Positions 49,945 through 62,136 of a stretch of 64,000 nt of DNA are shown here, one piece after another; position 1 is the stretch's first letter, and every line of letters starts with the position of its first letter. The stretch comes from Monosporascus cannonballus. Its lineage: Eukaryota; Ascomycota; Sordariomycetes; Xylariales. The DNA is taken from contig QJNS01000001.1 in the NCBI GenBank assembly GCA_004154925.1, forward strand, positions 62,001 to 126,000, written 5' to 3'. Below the pieces are notes generated by a model that saw only the letters and a list, made by a program, of their open reading frames with translations, did not search any database and had not been told where the DNA came from. A program made the position numbers and the translations under genes.

Positions 49945-50341
49945 CGGTTTTAGCGTTTCTAGAAACAGTCGGATTCGGTGAAAATATAAGCTCCGATCTA
50001 GGTTAAAAAGGTTACGTAATTGGCTGAAAATATGAAGTATTTTAGTGAATTTTAACGTTTTAAGTTAGTTAAATATTTAGAAAACGTTTAAACAGATATA
50101 AATATTTTATTAAATAAAAGATTTTAAGTTAGTTTACTTTCTCTAGGTTAAAGATAAAAAATATATATTTATTAATTCTATAATATAAAAAATATTAGCT
50201 TATAATAATAATTTCTTTTTTGATATACTTTTAAAATTACCAAAAATTCTTAGGTTATTTATTCTTCAGAGATTTTATTTCAGTTAATACAAACTCGTAT
50301 AACTAACATTTAATAATTAGTTAAGCTCTTCAGCTATTATG
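49945..50341 (+). repeat. Decayed family-D LTR
   Basis: The 3' part, 50220-50341, aligns with the D LTR end. TTATTTATTCTTCAGAGA, AATACAAACTCGTATAAC and TTAATAATTAGTTAAGCTCTTCAGC stand for the TTACTTAA..., AACCCGTACGAC and TTAAACCGCCTAGC landmarks. The 5' part (ACTTACCGGTTTTAGCG, CAGTCGGATTCGG) is only loosely similar. There is no matching interior on either side, so it is a solo LTR or an element end. Confidence 0.5.
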
Positions 50342-51298
50342 GTTTACTAATGTTAACTTGGTACTTTTATAAATATTGGTATGAAAAGTTGTCTTGATAA
50401 AAGATATGTTCTTAACTTATTTATTATTTTACAAAGTAAATGTAATTTTGTAAGTAAAAAGTATATATTTTTTTAATTATTTCCTTTAGTAGGTAATTTA
50501 TAGTTTAAACATATCATTTAATTTGACTTTTATATCGGTATATGTTATAAATCTTTATTAAAATCTCAAAATAAATATAGTTTTATATTAAATATTATTT
50601 AATATAGTAATTCGTATACGTTAAAAATACTTTAATCAAGATATATATTATTTATTGGTTAATTAAATCTTTTTTAGGCAATTAAAAAAAGAAGAAATGT
50701 TGTAAATCTGCTAGCAATGATTTAAATATTATTATAATATATTTGAATTGTTATGTTTTTAATCGAAGAAAGCGTAATAATAAAATACATAGTAATTAAA
50801 TTTTAAAACGTTTTCGAAACTTAAAAATAATACATATTTTGCAATTATTTTAGTGTTATATCAGTATTAAAATAATTAGAAATTTAATATTTATATATAT
50901 AACCTATTACAGATACGTAAAACTATGTCGAACATTTATAAAATATTTATTTTTTTATTTTCAAGCTTATTATAATTATATTGTTAAATTCGTTTTACTA
51001 CAAGTTATAAAATGTAGCTCGTATTATCGTAATTTAATATAAATATAAGCAACTTGTTTGTTATAAAACGAAAAATTGAAATATAAACTTTAATTAATTT
51101 TCACAAATTTAACTATTTTTCTAAAAATACTGATTTTATTATTTTCAAACTTTTTTATAAAAATAATAACGTTAAAATTTTTTATCTTCTTTACTTATAA
51201 AAAGTATTGCTTTATAAATTATTTAATTATAATAAAACGAATAATACTTTAATTAAAATATTAGAATTAGGTTTGGTATATTTTATATATATATAATG
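50342..51298. other. AT-rich decayed DNA, no gene found
   Basis: No frames, repeats or motifs seen. The right end leads into the purine tract before LTR L2. Confidence 0.5.
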
Positions 51299-51311
51299 AA
51301 ATGGGGCAGGG

Positions 51312-51581
51312 TGTTACACCTATGATCAGGCTCGGCTAATCAGAAAGCCCGAATCTCGCATATATATTAAGAAGTTCTTTTTCACCATGGGTTCAACCCC
51401 TAGGCATTATCAGCCACCATCATCACTTGGTATATCTTCTGTTATTTTTAATTATCGAGGTTCAATATTAGCAATAAAATCTGATTAAGTTTTTTATTTT
51501 CGACAATTGTATTCCGTACCGTAATATAAAATGGTTACCCGTATAGATTAAGATTAATTCTTCTCCGACCCCACTTTAACA
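51312..51581 (+). repeat. LTR, well-preserved copy L2
   Basis: 270 bp, beginning TGTTACACCTATGATC and ending CCCCACTTTAACA, so the ends TGTTA and TAACA are perfect complements. It keeps many CpA and TpG words (GCCACCATCATCACTTGG, ACCATGGGTTCAACCCC) and stands out from its surroundings. A purine tract GAAATGGGGCAGGG (51298-51311) lies directly before it, as before the other copy, L1. This indicates a 3' LTR of a plus-strand element rather than a clean solo LTR. No interior or second LTR was recognised upstream. Confidence 0.8.
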
Positions 51582-54500
51582 ATTTATAACAAATTATAAG
51601 TTATTAAAAATATTACATTATCAGATTACTACGTTTAACGTATATTCCGATACAACTGTTTTTAATTTAACAAAATAAATAAATTTATATATAATTTATA
51701 TTAATTTTGTAATAAATTAACAATTATACCTTCACGCTTTTAAAATATTTTTATATTTTATTATATATACATAAAACATAATTTTAATTAATTTTTTCAA
51801 CATTAATATTATTTTAATAAATTTAGGAATAAATATTTTCAAACTATGAATGAATTAACATACTCATATTTGTTTTAATTTTAATTATTATTTATTCTTT
51901 TGCGATTATAAAATTTTTGCTTTTAAAATACTTTTATAAACGTAAAACTAATTAATTTTTTTTATAAATTATTAAGATAATACTTAAATAGCACTTAAGA
52001 AATTTTATTAACTTATTTAATATATATAGTTAATTTGCGACAAAGAAATACTATCAAAATAACAGAATATGAAAATGTTAAAACATTTTCATAATATATT
52101 ATATATTACCTTTAGAAGGCTAATAACTTTTTGCATATCTTATTATACAATTAAAAATTTAAATAATATTAATATTTTATTTTAAAAATGTTTCCTTATT
52201 AATATTGTTTTCGGTTTTAAAATATTTATGTTTAACTGTAAACTGCGATTTTTATTTTACTAATTGAACGTAATTAGATTTAACCGTTAACTGTAGTATC
52301 CATATATTAACAATTATTAATGATAGATTATGTGTTTTTTATTTTTAATGGTAAAATGTATTATAGATTTTATAAATATATTGAAAAACCTTTTACATTT
52401 AATATTTTATATACGTTTTTCGAAGTTGACATTTTGTTTTTATTCATGTTTTAAATCATGTAAGATTTCGTAAACCAAATTCTTAAAACCTACTGTTTCA
52501 TTTTGTTTATTATATTTTAATAAACTTGTATTAAGTATTTTTCTAAACAACTACCTCTAATTACAATATTATAATAATATATTAATTTAGGTTTTGGTTT
52601 ATTCGCGTTATTATTATCAATTATTATTTAGTTGCATATACTTTGTTTTAATAAGAATAGTTATACTTTATACATTTTTAATGCTTCTTCGATATTTTAT
52701 TTTTATGTAATAAAATATTTACTATATTTTTTAATTTAAGTTCTTTATCCTTTTCATCGAATTCTCAAACATTCTTTTTGTGTTTTGTTTACCAATAAAG
52801 TACAAAATAAATTTCCGCTAGCTGATTTCTTTATCGATTTAAACTAATTAAATCCCAAATCCTCGTAACAAGTTAGCCAGATCTAAGTAAAAGTTACGCA
52901 AAGAAAGATTTCGATTTATAAATTTGATGTTTCAGAGAAGCCGTAATAACTTAATAATAACACCTTTTTATAATTATATATTTATATATTTATGATTATT
53001 TTGATTATACTTATTGTTAATTATATTTATATCATAAATCAAACATTTTTATTATTCTGAAACTTTAAGGTAATCATTAATTATAACTGGGATATTTTAC
53101 GTCGTTCTAGCCTTTTTGAAAACATGATAAATTTATATTTTTCTAATTTTACCTCGCAAATGTAAAGAAAAAAAAGATACGTAAACATACGTTAATATTT
53201 TAATAATAACGACAAAGCGAAATATATTTCGAAAACTTTATTCGAAACTCAATAGTTTATAATCGTTTTAACAAAATTCATGTATTAATTGTTCGTATTA
53301 TCTAATTAATCAATATATTAAAAAAGGCTAATACGTAATAAATGATGAATAAATCAAAACGCTTAAGAATTTATACTTCTATTCAATTAAGACCGTATTA
53401 TATTAATTTATTATAATACGTTACACGGAAAATTTATGATTTTTGCAAAAGAAATTTAAATTCGGCTGCGCGTAAAAAGATATATTATTCGATATTAAAA
53501 TAATCCTTATTACCTTAAACGATATTTAAGGTTTTATATCAACATTTACTTTTCATTAATTTAGATTTTAAAATTAAGTTTCTAATTACTTAAAACAAAT
53601 TAATTTCATAATAATAATAAATCAAACAATTGCAAATATATATAATGTTTAGAATATTAATTATTATAATTAATATATATTCTACAATTAACAGCTATTG
53701 TCTTTGTGATTTATTTTATAAATATCTAATATTATCTAATTTAATACGTTATAATATTAATATATTAAAAAGTTTCAGTATATAACATTTATTACGTTAA
53801 TTTCTTTTTATAATTATAGAATTATAATGAAGATAAACCGTATTATATAACCAGATATAACAAGACGATACCGATTTTTAATATAATGTTTTAATATAAT
53901 ACTATTTTATAAAGTATTATTACCGTCTTTATTTATTATTATAACCGTATCTTTAACAAACAGAAACATTTATATTTCAGCTTAATTAATATCATAAAAT
54001 AAAATAATATTCAATATTATTTGACATTATTTATTAATTAGTAATTTGTTTTATCCGCATTCGATTTTCTATTTTTATTAATACGTTTTATAAGGATAAT
54101 ATATATAAATTTCCCGATTTTCTTATATTAAAACAAATACCATATAATAAATATTGTTTAATATTGTTAAATATCACTCAAAAACCTAAAAGTATTGTTA
54201 ATAATATTTATAACGATTATTGAAAGATTATTTAAGAGATACATAAATTTAAAAAAAGATTTAACAGCTTTGAACACTATTTTATCTTATTAACGCCAAG
54301 TAAAAAATAATTAATTAATTTCTGAAAATATATTTTAATTCATCCAAAGAAATTAATTTATATAAGTAAAACTAATAATCCTTTTTTATTTTTCTTTTAT
54401 TTTTTATATAAAAATCATCTTTATTTATAATTATACGTATTTATTAACTTTATAACATTATCGAAATCTACAAAATATAAATAACTTTAAAAATAGATCC

Positions 54501-57500
54501 TTAAATTCTAAGTAAATACAGTAATTATATTAAATGTTAAAAACATTTTTAAATATTTTTTTATAAATATAATATTTGCATATTTATATTATTTCTGTAA
54601 GATTTGCGTAATCAATACAAATTATATATAATTAAAACGTTTAACGTATATAAAACTTTAAAAAATGTCTTAATCGAAATTTCTTTTTCGAAAATCGAGT
54701 TTACCGAATTGAAATTTATAATATATAAAATACTGTTCAAATATTTTAATTGCGATATTTAAACAAGGAAAGTAATATAAGATTCTATTTAAAACGCATT
54801 AAAAAATAACAATTTTTTGGACAAAGGCATTTATTATTATATATATATATAATCTATTATTTAGTAATATAAATACTTTAATAAATAACTCGTAGACATT
54901 TTATATTTTAATTCTGAAATATAATTTATATATATTATATTTCAAGAAATATAATTCTAAGTTAGACCTACAGAATAAAGCCCTTTTATTGTACAATTAT
55001 AATGTCAAAAATATTTTTAAAACAGTCGATATATTATTAAGCGAAAGCTCTTAAGCATAATAAAAATAGTAAATGTGCGTTAATCGATATCGTTTTTATT
55101 AATAAAATGTTTCGAAATTATTAATGTTTTTTTTAAAAAAACCTAGCTTTCTTTATATATGTCGCATTTTCTACTCTATAAAAATATTAATCATATTACA
55201 CAATAAATATTAAATTTACTTTGTTATGAGGCCGATTAATTCAATTGCGTCAAGTTAATATTTTATTTCGATTAGCTGTTATATTTTAGAATATTAAATG
55301 AAATCCTTATTTATTTAACTTTAATATCAACTTTAATTTCCACAAAAGTTAAGATAGAATTTAGCAAGTATTTAATCTTCAAAGCCAATATTATAATTTA
55401 TAATTCGCTGGTGAATTCCCGCTTTCGAAAAAATAACATAGATAACGTTAATATTCGTTTTCTAAATTTCGATTTTAATTAGGTATCGCATATTTGTACA
55501 ATGTAGAGTTTATATCCAATATATTTTTTTCATAAAATAAATGTTGGACTATTTGAAATTTTCGTGACGAATCTTTTCAATATATATATATTTTGTTCTG
55601 AATATTTTAACATTTTAAAAGTTAATCATTTAGGATTCAAGAAAATAAATAAAAAGTTGAAAATATTTTACTCGTGAATTCAAAAACAATATAAAAATTA
55701 GATTTATCGAATTTAATAATACCGTATTTATTAATAATAACATAAAACGACTTAAATAGCTAAATAGAATAAAAAATGGAAATTAGTTTATAAATAGCTT
55801 TAACGTAATTATATAAATAGGTTTAATACCCAATTCGTTAAAATTATTTACTCTCGGATGACCGCAATATTTTATATATGGAAAAAAGGTATAATTTTAT
55901 TTTACTACTTATCGATGAAGATTTAATATTCTTAATTGAAACAATATCTTATTATCATCATCGTCGTCGAAAAAGAAATACAAGAATTTACTAAATAAAT
56001 GAAAACTGTTAACATAATTCTTTATTTTATTATTATTCTACATTGATTAAACATAATATAATATTTATATTTTAAATGTAATATTATTATCATTTTGTTT
56101 TATACGTAGTTTTAATTGATGATATTTTATTCGAATGTTTCTCTTATGTAAAATTCTATAAGAATATTATATTATTCGCAGTTAATTATAGCGTATAGTT
56201 TCCAGTTAAACCGTATTCTTTATTTATAATTAACTTAGTAATTAACGTCTTTAAGTATCTTTAATTTCCCTTTTCCATTTGTCTTTTTTATACGTTATTA
56301 TAAATTATATATTAATAATTTGTTTTACGCTTTCGAATATCAAAGTTCTATTCGTTTTAAATGTAATATTTACGTTTACACCGATTTGGAAAGTCCTATT
56401 TAGATTATATAATAATGTCGATTATTTAGATATTATATACAAATATGTTTCACGGTATTTTTATTCATAATATATATATTTATTATTTAAATATATATAA
56501 ATTACAATATCTAATTCGGTAGTTCGGTTTATAAAGCAATAAATCTTTTTATATATTATATATATAATATCAGATTTATATAATATTTTTATTAAATCCC
56601 CACAAGACTAATTTATCAAAAATCTGGAATTGAATTAATAATTTAATAATTTATAAGGCATGTATAATTCGTTATGACGTAAATTCTGTTTTGCCAGTTA
56701 TTATTACGTGAAATATTTCGAATTATATAATTATATTTCATATTTATATAAATTGTTTGTTTTTTGTTTAATAAATATATTATTAATAATATAAGACTTT
56801 CGTAATATTATTATATTTACCAATGTTTAATAAAGGTAAGATATATTTAATTAATATATATTCATAGTAATACTAAATAGTATAAAATATCTTTCTCAAT
56901 CCTTTTCTATATTAATATTAATCCTTAATCTGTATCTAATTTTTAAAATTGAATATATATAATATATATTTTTCGTAAAAACTTTTTATATCTTGAAATA
57001 ATTAAATATTATTTAATCAGTACGAAAGTGTTTTAATTATAATTACGCCGTCCGTTTCGCTTTATCGTAATTAAAATATTTCTGTTTCCGATTTCCTCAA
57101 TGCCGGATGTTATTATCTGTATTTGAAATTATTTTTCGGTAATACATTATTTTTATTCTTGTATTTATTGAGGTTCTTTTTTGGTTCGAAATTCTGTGCC
57201 TAGTTTTTAAATTTATTTTTAAAGACAAGTTATTACTGCAAAATAAATTATTTCACGACGACAACTTATTTTTAATGATATTATTAATAATTACAACAAA
57301 TGTAACAAAATAAATAAATCTTTTTAAATGTATTCGAAATATAATGTCGGAAAGAATAACGTATATTGCATTTATTATATCGCGAAAAACACACTTGAAC
57401 TTTTATAATATTATAAAATGTATAAATATATATATTATAAAAGGCATTTCAGATATGAAATAAAATAAAATTGATTAATAATTACTATATCGTAAATAAC

Positions 57501-58630
57501 ATAATCTTACATATGAAAATATATAAAACAATTCCAATCGTAAAACGATATTTAACTACATGATGTGAATTAATTTTAATATATAATTAATTAAAATATT
57601 TTTTTATATTATATTAAAAACATTATATTAAACTTTAAAGTTTCCCCTAATTAATATATAACTGTTCAGTTTGTTTATGTATTATTTTTTTTATAAAATA
57701 CTAACATTAATATTTCTATATATATTTAACAATTTGTGCAAATTTAATAGTTTATATATATTATTTAGGAATACTTTTCTAACTTTTTAATTATTTATAA
57801 ACGATGTTTATATATTATAAAATTTGATATATTTCCTAATTATATTAATAATATTTTAAATAATTATCTCATATATAAAGTTTAATTTATTTCATGTTTT
57901 GTATTTTCAAATGTAATATTAATTAAATCGAAATTATATCGGTAAACATGTAATGTTAATAGGCTTTCATCTTATAATTTTATATTTACATATATGTAAT
58001 ATTGTATATTTACTAAAATCATATTATTATCGTGAATAAAACGAAATATAATAATCGTATTTCGAAAATAAATAAGAATCCGGCAAAAATATCGGATAAA
58101 AATAAACGTTTGGTTTTAAAACATTAAATATTCGAAAAAGTAAAATATTTATTTTAACTCTTTAAAAATATTACTTATGTTTAATTAATTAAGAGACAAA
58201 TATATTTCTAAATTTAATATAATCGATTTTAAGTTTTAAGTATTATTACTTTGATTCGCAAAATTATATGTATTGTTATATTAACTTGAAACAGATAAAA
58301 GGTGATACTCTGTGTGAAATAGAATTATGGGTTTTTTTAAGCATATAAAATCAAATTTATATTAATTAAAATCAAATATAGATAAAGATATAAATATTTT
58401 AATTTTATATTAACATTTTACAATTACAAAATACACAATATTGACTTAAAATAATTTCCAAAAAAATCAAAATAATAATTTTTAAATATTTATATAAAAT
58501 GTTCTAAAACCAATCGAAAAATTTATAACTTGCTATTAGATTTTATTTTAGAGATTTTATAAATTTTTATGGAGATAAATTTTAAAGGGGTTTAATTGAT
58601 ATATTAGACCTTTAACAGAAATTTCTTTAT
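51582..58630. other. AT-rich decayed DNA, no gene found
   Basis: Seven kilobases with no supported gene or repeat. The open stretch 56279-56470 (plus, 63 codons) is Ile/Tyr/Phe-rich and probably chance. Patches with more CpG are 52810-52920, 55380-55480 and 57040-57130. The strand skew changes several times (T-rich to about 53 kb, A-rich to about 55 kb, T-rich again), which suggests several small element pieces. Confidence 0.5.
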
Positions 58631-59543
58631 CAGAAGTTATGGCTGTAGTTACGGCTACTGCGTCGCTAGCATAGCTACAATCTCCAAAATAGAGTTCTAA
58701 TTACGATACAGCAAGCTCGAAACGTGTTTATGGCTGTAACGTAACTAATTTAAATCCGAAAAATGTACTACTTTATATATGCGTTAAATATAAAGTATTG
58801 TATATATAGGACTTCTTTCAAAATTTTTAACTCAAAATTAGAATTAATACAGTTCAATTTTAATCCGAGAAATCGGCAACCATCACGCTGTTATAGCGGC
58901 GATAGTATAATTACCGGTCGCATTATCGTATACTGGGCTTCCTTTATATATTTTATATAGAAGAAATCCGCCCAGCAATTTTCTTAGCTATACGAGCTAT
59001 CGTTTTTGCGTTACGGCTATAAAAGAAATTAAGGTCAGCCAAATACGAAACACCCTTATATATATAATATAACAACCATAACTCGTACGGGCAAAAATAT
59101 AGCTAGACGTGAATTTTCTATATTATATTATCATTGAAAAGGCTATAGCTAAGTATTATATATAATAATTACGGTATTGTAATTATCAAAACGTTCTAGA
59201 TTAAAAATAATATTAATTAAGAACTTTTATTTCTTTTTTTTAATAACTTATTTAAATCAACCCCGAATTAAATTTTAGTGTACCAAGAAAAAGCCCTTTT
59301 AGATTTCTATATAAATATAATTTTATTTAATTTTTTATTAATTTATTATTATTTTATTTGCGAAGTGTTTTAAAATCATTAAAAAAATTTATTTAAAACA
59401 GTAATAATTAAGGTTAAAAAATTATAACTTATTATTGGGCGCTATTTTAATGTTTTCTTTTTATTTTTGTAGATATTATATAAATTAGATTAAGGTGGTA
59501 CTAAAAGCTACTTAGCTATAGTTGCGCAGTAGGCGCAGCGACA
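58630..59543. other. Stretch with imperfect inverted ends
   Basis: The word GTAGTTACGGCTACTGCG near 58647 resembles the complement of CGCAGTAGGCGCAGCGACA at 59525-59543, with further loose matches inward (CATAGCTAC against the complement of GCTACTTAGC). This may mark a small terminal-inverted-repeat element containing F1, but the arms are imperfect and no target duplication is clear. The plus frame 58763-58960 is a chance frame. Confidence 0.3.
58899..59250 (+). repeat. Direct repeat F1, about 350 bp
   Basis: Aligns along its length with F2 (61471-61821). Shared words are ATAATTACCGGT, ATTATCGTATAC, CGTACGGGCAAAAAYATA, AATAATTACG and AAAAATAATATTAATTAA. It contains a TATA-rich stretch (TTATATATATAATATAAC) before the conserved CCATAAC word, as a promoter-bearing LTR might. 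The ends do not show a clear TG...CA pair. The two copies lie on both sides of the D LTR with its nested insertion. Confidence 0.65.
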
Positions 59544-59808
59544 TGTTACGACCTAAGCTAAAACCGATTGCCAAAACGGTCGGATTTTTCCGGCATGGCT
59601 ACGGAATTTGGTTTTTTTTAGCATTAAAATCGAAATAAATTTATATAGAACTAATCGTATCTTATAAAATTAAATTTGCAATAATTTCAAAATTTAATAA
59701 AAAGCAAATTAATTTATATAGGATATCTACGTTCGTTTTTTTCAGGATTTAAGTAGTAGCAATATATAATAATATTTCGTTACTTAAAATAGTCTTAGCA
59801 GTAGGAGA

Positions 59809-59813
59809 CGTAC
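59809..59813. repeat. Target-site duplication of the short LTR element, left copy (CGTAC)
   Basis: CGTAC here and CGTAT at 61327-61331. They differ by one C-to-T transition. Confidence 0.75.
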
Positions 59814-59978
59814 TGTCACGGGCCAAGGGCCCTAGTGGAGGGATTAACGTAGCGCTAATCCCGTGGCTCCTGTATATATAGCTAGCTGCTCCCACGTATT
59901 TTCTTAGTTGTTCTTTAGATTTCTTAATAGACCTGTTATGGCCCATATCCTTAATTATTACGTATGTAACCTTTTATA
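59814..59978 (+). repeat. Left LTR of the short element, 165 bp
   Basis: Begins TGTCACGGGCCAAGGGCC and ends CCTTTTATA (probably CCTTTTACA before mutation). It contains a hairpin, GGGATTA with TAATCCC around AACGTAGCGC-like bases, and the TATATATAGCTAGCTGCTCC stretch. It is well preserved. Confidence 0.85.
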
Positions 59979-61161
59979 TATTGAGAAATCTCTTTTTTTG
60001 CGAACGGTCCGTCGACGTAAGAAATACGCCAGCATTACGCACCCGTTATTCGTATGCAGTTTATTTGCTATAAGTACCGAAAAACTGCGCCGTTAAGTTT
60101 TACGAATTATTCGTAAATTATAAGGCCGTAAAGATTATAACGTTTAAAAATTTAAAATAAATAAAAAGTTATTTTTTAACGGAAAAGCGATCGGCAATAA
60201 TCGTACGTAATTTTTTTATATTTGGGGAACTTTTAGCCGTTAGCTTTAAAAGTTAAGATTTTTGATATATATATAAAAAGCCTTAAAAAAGCCGAATTTT
60301 CAAATTGTTTTAAAATATATTATTATCCTTTTAAAAAAACTTAATAAAAAATAAAAAGTTAATTAACGTTTAATTAAATTATATTAATATAATATTTAAA
60401 TAACGTCCAAATATATTTTTATTTTTGAAAATATTTTTTATTAATCTGGAAAAAACGAATAACTAAATAAAACCAAAAGTTTTTTTTACTAATTTTAGGC
60501 CTTAATATCGAAACGAAGAAATAATTAAATTATAAAAATTTGCTTAATATTTAAGAAAAGTTCGTATAATTTTTTCGTTATTCGGAAATATCGTTTTTAA
60601 CGGCCGTTATCCCGGCGCGTTTACGTATAATAATTTTCTAATCGAAAAGCGATATTATAAAAAATATTGAAATCGGTACGTTAACCGTCAATTATTAACG
60701 TAAACGCTGTTAGCGAACGGAAAAACATTATTTAAGGTATAGGAAAACGGGGTATTTTCGGAAAAAATATTTTAAAGAAAAAGAAATTACCATCCGATAT
60801 ATTAACGTTAATAAGGCCCTAAAAGTTCTGTCGTTATTTAAACGATAAAAAATAACCGCAAAGGCGTTTAATAAAATTTCGGAGAATTTAGATAAATTTT
60901 ACGTTTACAAAACGTTAAAAAATTAATAGAAAAAAGCCTTACGGAAAATAACGCAAAACTATAAAGCTAATAACGCGTAACGCATTAAAAACGTACGGGC
61001 GTAAAATACGCGGCATAATTTTCCCGTAACCGTCGGAGGATTTTCTAAATTAGGATTTACGAATATCGCCGCTTTAAAACAAGGTCCTTAAAAAGGTACT
61101 GCGAATAAACGTTTACCGCGTAACAGGAAAAAACGAGGATTAGATTTAAAGGGGGGGGTTA
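59979..61161 (+). pseudogene. Interior of the short LTR element
   Basis: Mostly A-rich without a full-length frame. From about 60590 to 61120 CpG words are frequent (GGCGCGTTTACG, ACGTACGGGCG, CGCCGCTTTAAA). Reading stops as mutated Gln, plus frames give a Lys-rich peptide with a heptad-like stretch (LIEKSLTENNAKL). Its layout loosely resembles the C-terminal coiled-coil tail of fungal DDE transposases, but this is only a resemblance and does not fit an LTR element well. No primer-binding site was recognised after 59978. Confidence 0.35.
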
Positions 61162-61326
61162 TATCACGGGCTAAGGGCCTTAGTGGAAAGATTAGTATAG
61201 CGTTAATCCCGTGGCTCCTATATATATAACTAGCTGCTCCCACGTATTTTCATAGCTATTCCCTAGATTTCTTAATAGACCTGTTTTGGCCCATATCCTT
61301 AGCTACTGCGTATACAGCCTTTTATA
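61162..61326 (+). repeat. Right LTR of the short element, 165 bp
   Basis: Begins TATCACGGGCTAAGGGCC and ends CCTTTTATA. Same length as the left LTR, about 25 differences by eye, nearly all transitions. Confidence 0.85.
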
Positions 61327-61331
61327 CGTAT
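61327..61331. repeat. Target-site duplication of the short LTR element, right copy (CGTAT)
   Basis: Partner of 59809-59813. Confidence 0.75.
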
Positions 61332-61470
61332 CTAACTATTATATTTATATCTTAAAATCCTACCATATTTTTGCTAATATAAACCCGTACGATTAAAGTT
61401 TAATAATTCGTTAAACCGCTAAACCGTTATACTATTACTTCTAAAATAAAGTCTGGTTTTAATAAAGCAA

Positions 61471-61821
61471 GCGATAAGATAATTACCGGTTATATTATCG
61501 TATACAGAGCTTCTTTAATATATTTTGTGTAAGAAAATCCCGTTTAGCAATTTCTTTAGCCGTACGGGCTATTCTTTTTAAGTTACGACTATAAAAAGAT
61601 TAAAGCTAACTAAGTTCGAAACGCTTTTATACGTATAACGTAATAACCATAACCTGTACGGGCAAAAACATAATTAAACAGGCTTTTTCTATATTGAATT
61701 ATTATTAAATGGCCTATAATTAAATATTATGTGTAATAATTACGTTATTATAGTTATAAAAGCATTTTCAATTAAAAATAATATTAATTAAAACCTGTTT
61801 CTTTTTTTAATATTTTAATTA
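61471..61821 (+). repeat. Direct repeat F2, about 350 bp
   Basis: The second copy of F1 in the same orientation, with mostly transition differences (for example CGTACGGGCTATT against ATACGAGCTATCG). It starts 40 bp after the end of the D LTR and stops about 110 bp before G2. Confidence 0.65.
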
Positions 61822-61932
61822 TATTAATCCCGATTCTAAAACTTTATATATTATTAAAAACAGGTTTAAAACTTTATATAAATATTATTTTATGTATTTT
61901 TTCATTATTTTTTATATTATTATATTTGTAAA

Positions 61933-62118
61933 TGTAAAAGGCTTTACCTAAGCGGTCTGCAATCAGTTGCCAATAAGAGTTTATTTTCTAGCTAAAGAAA
62001 AAAAATGGAAGATAAAAATATAGTTATATATGTTCGTATATAAGGCGCTGCGCTAATGCTGTTTGGTACCGGCGTTTATCCGGTACTTCATAATAAGGTT
62101 CTATATAACCCTATTATA
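61933..62118 (-). repeat. G2 3' LTR
   Basis: 186 bp, beginning TGTAAAAGGC and ending CCCTATTATA. It matches both G1 LTRs. The base content is closer to the left G1 LTR (for example GCAATCAGTTGCCAATAAG is intact in both). Confidence 0.9.
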
Positions 62119-62121
62119 TTA

Positions 62122-62136
62122 CCTCTTATTTTTCTC
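62122..62136 (-). other. G2 polypurine tract
   Basis: Minus strand reads GAGAAAAATAAGAGG, three bases from the LTR, at the same place as in G1. Confidence 0.75.

Larger units (their letters stand above)
59814..61326 (+). mobile_element. Short (1.5-kb) LTR element, TRIM- or LARD-like, nested in a D LTR
   Basis: Two direct LTRs of 165 bp each, a 1183-bp interior, and a five-base target duplication with one transition. A purine tract AAAGGGGGGGG (61148-61158) lies three bases from the right LTR and gives plus orientation. It is far too short for a full gag-pol, so it must depend on an autonomous partner. The interior (59979-61161) is A-rich. Its 3' half gives a frame with KAFNKISENLDKFYVYKTLK and then, in a shifted frame, GFSKLGFTNIAALKQGP, so a coding remnant may be present. 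Its origin is not recognised. Confidence 0.78.
59544..61431 (+). repeat. Family-D LTR split by a nested element
   Basis: 59544-59813 starts TGTTACGAC, the best-preserved D terminus, and matches the first two thirds of the D1 LTRs. After the nested element and its duplicated target, 61332-61431 continues the same alignment to a decayed CCGTTATA end. Without the insertion and one target copy the LTR is about 370 bp, equal to those of D1. There is no D interior on either side, so it may be a solo LTR. The flanks (CGACA and CTATT) do not form a target duplication. Confidence 0.72.

Noticed and set aside
1877..51581. L1 and L2 as the two LTRs of one giant element
   Set aside because: They are 49 kb apart, both are preceded by a purine tract (so both look like 3' LTRs), and they enclose complete unrelated elements.
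56279..56470. 63-codon plus-strand open stretch resembling a membrane segment
   Set aside because: Composition alone explains the Ile/Phe/Tyr runs.
58763..58960. 65-codon plus-strand open stretch overlapping F1
   Set aside because: It crosses the start of repeat F1 and is not open in F2.
59749..60096. Open stretches on both strands across the left LTR of the short element
   Set aside because: They span LTR and flank, which have different origins. They are shadows of the G+C-richer LTR.
24887..62118. G1 and G2 as parts of one element
   Set aside because: G1 has its own pair of LTRs and target duplication. G2 begins again with a 3' LTR and runs off the window.
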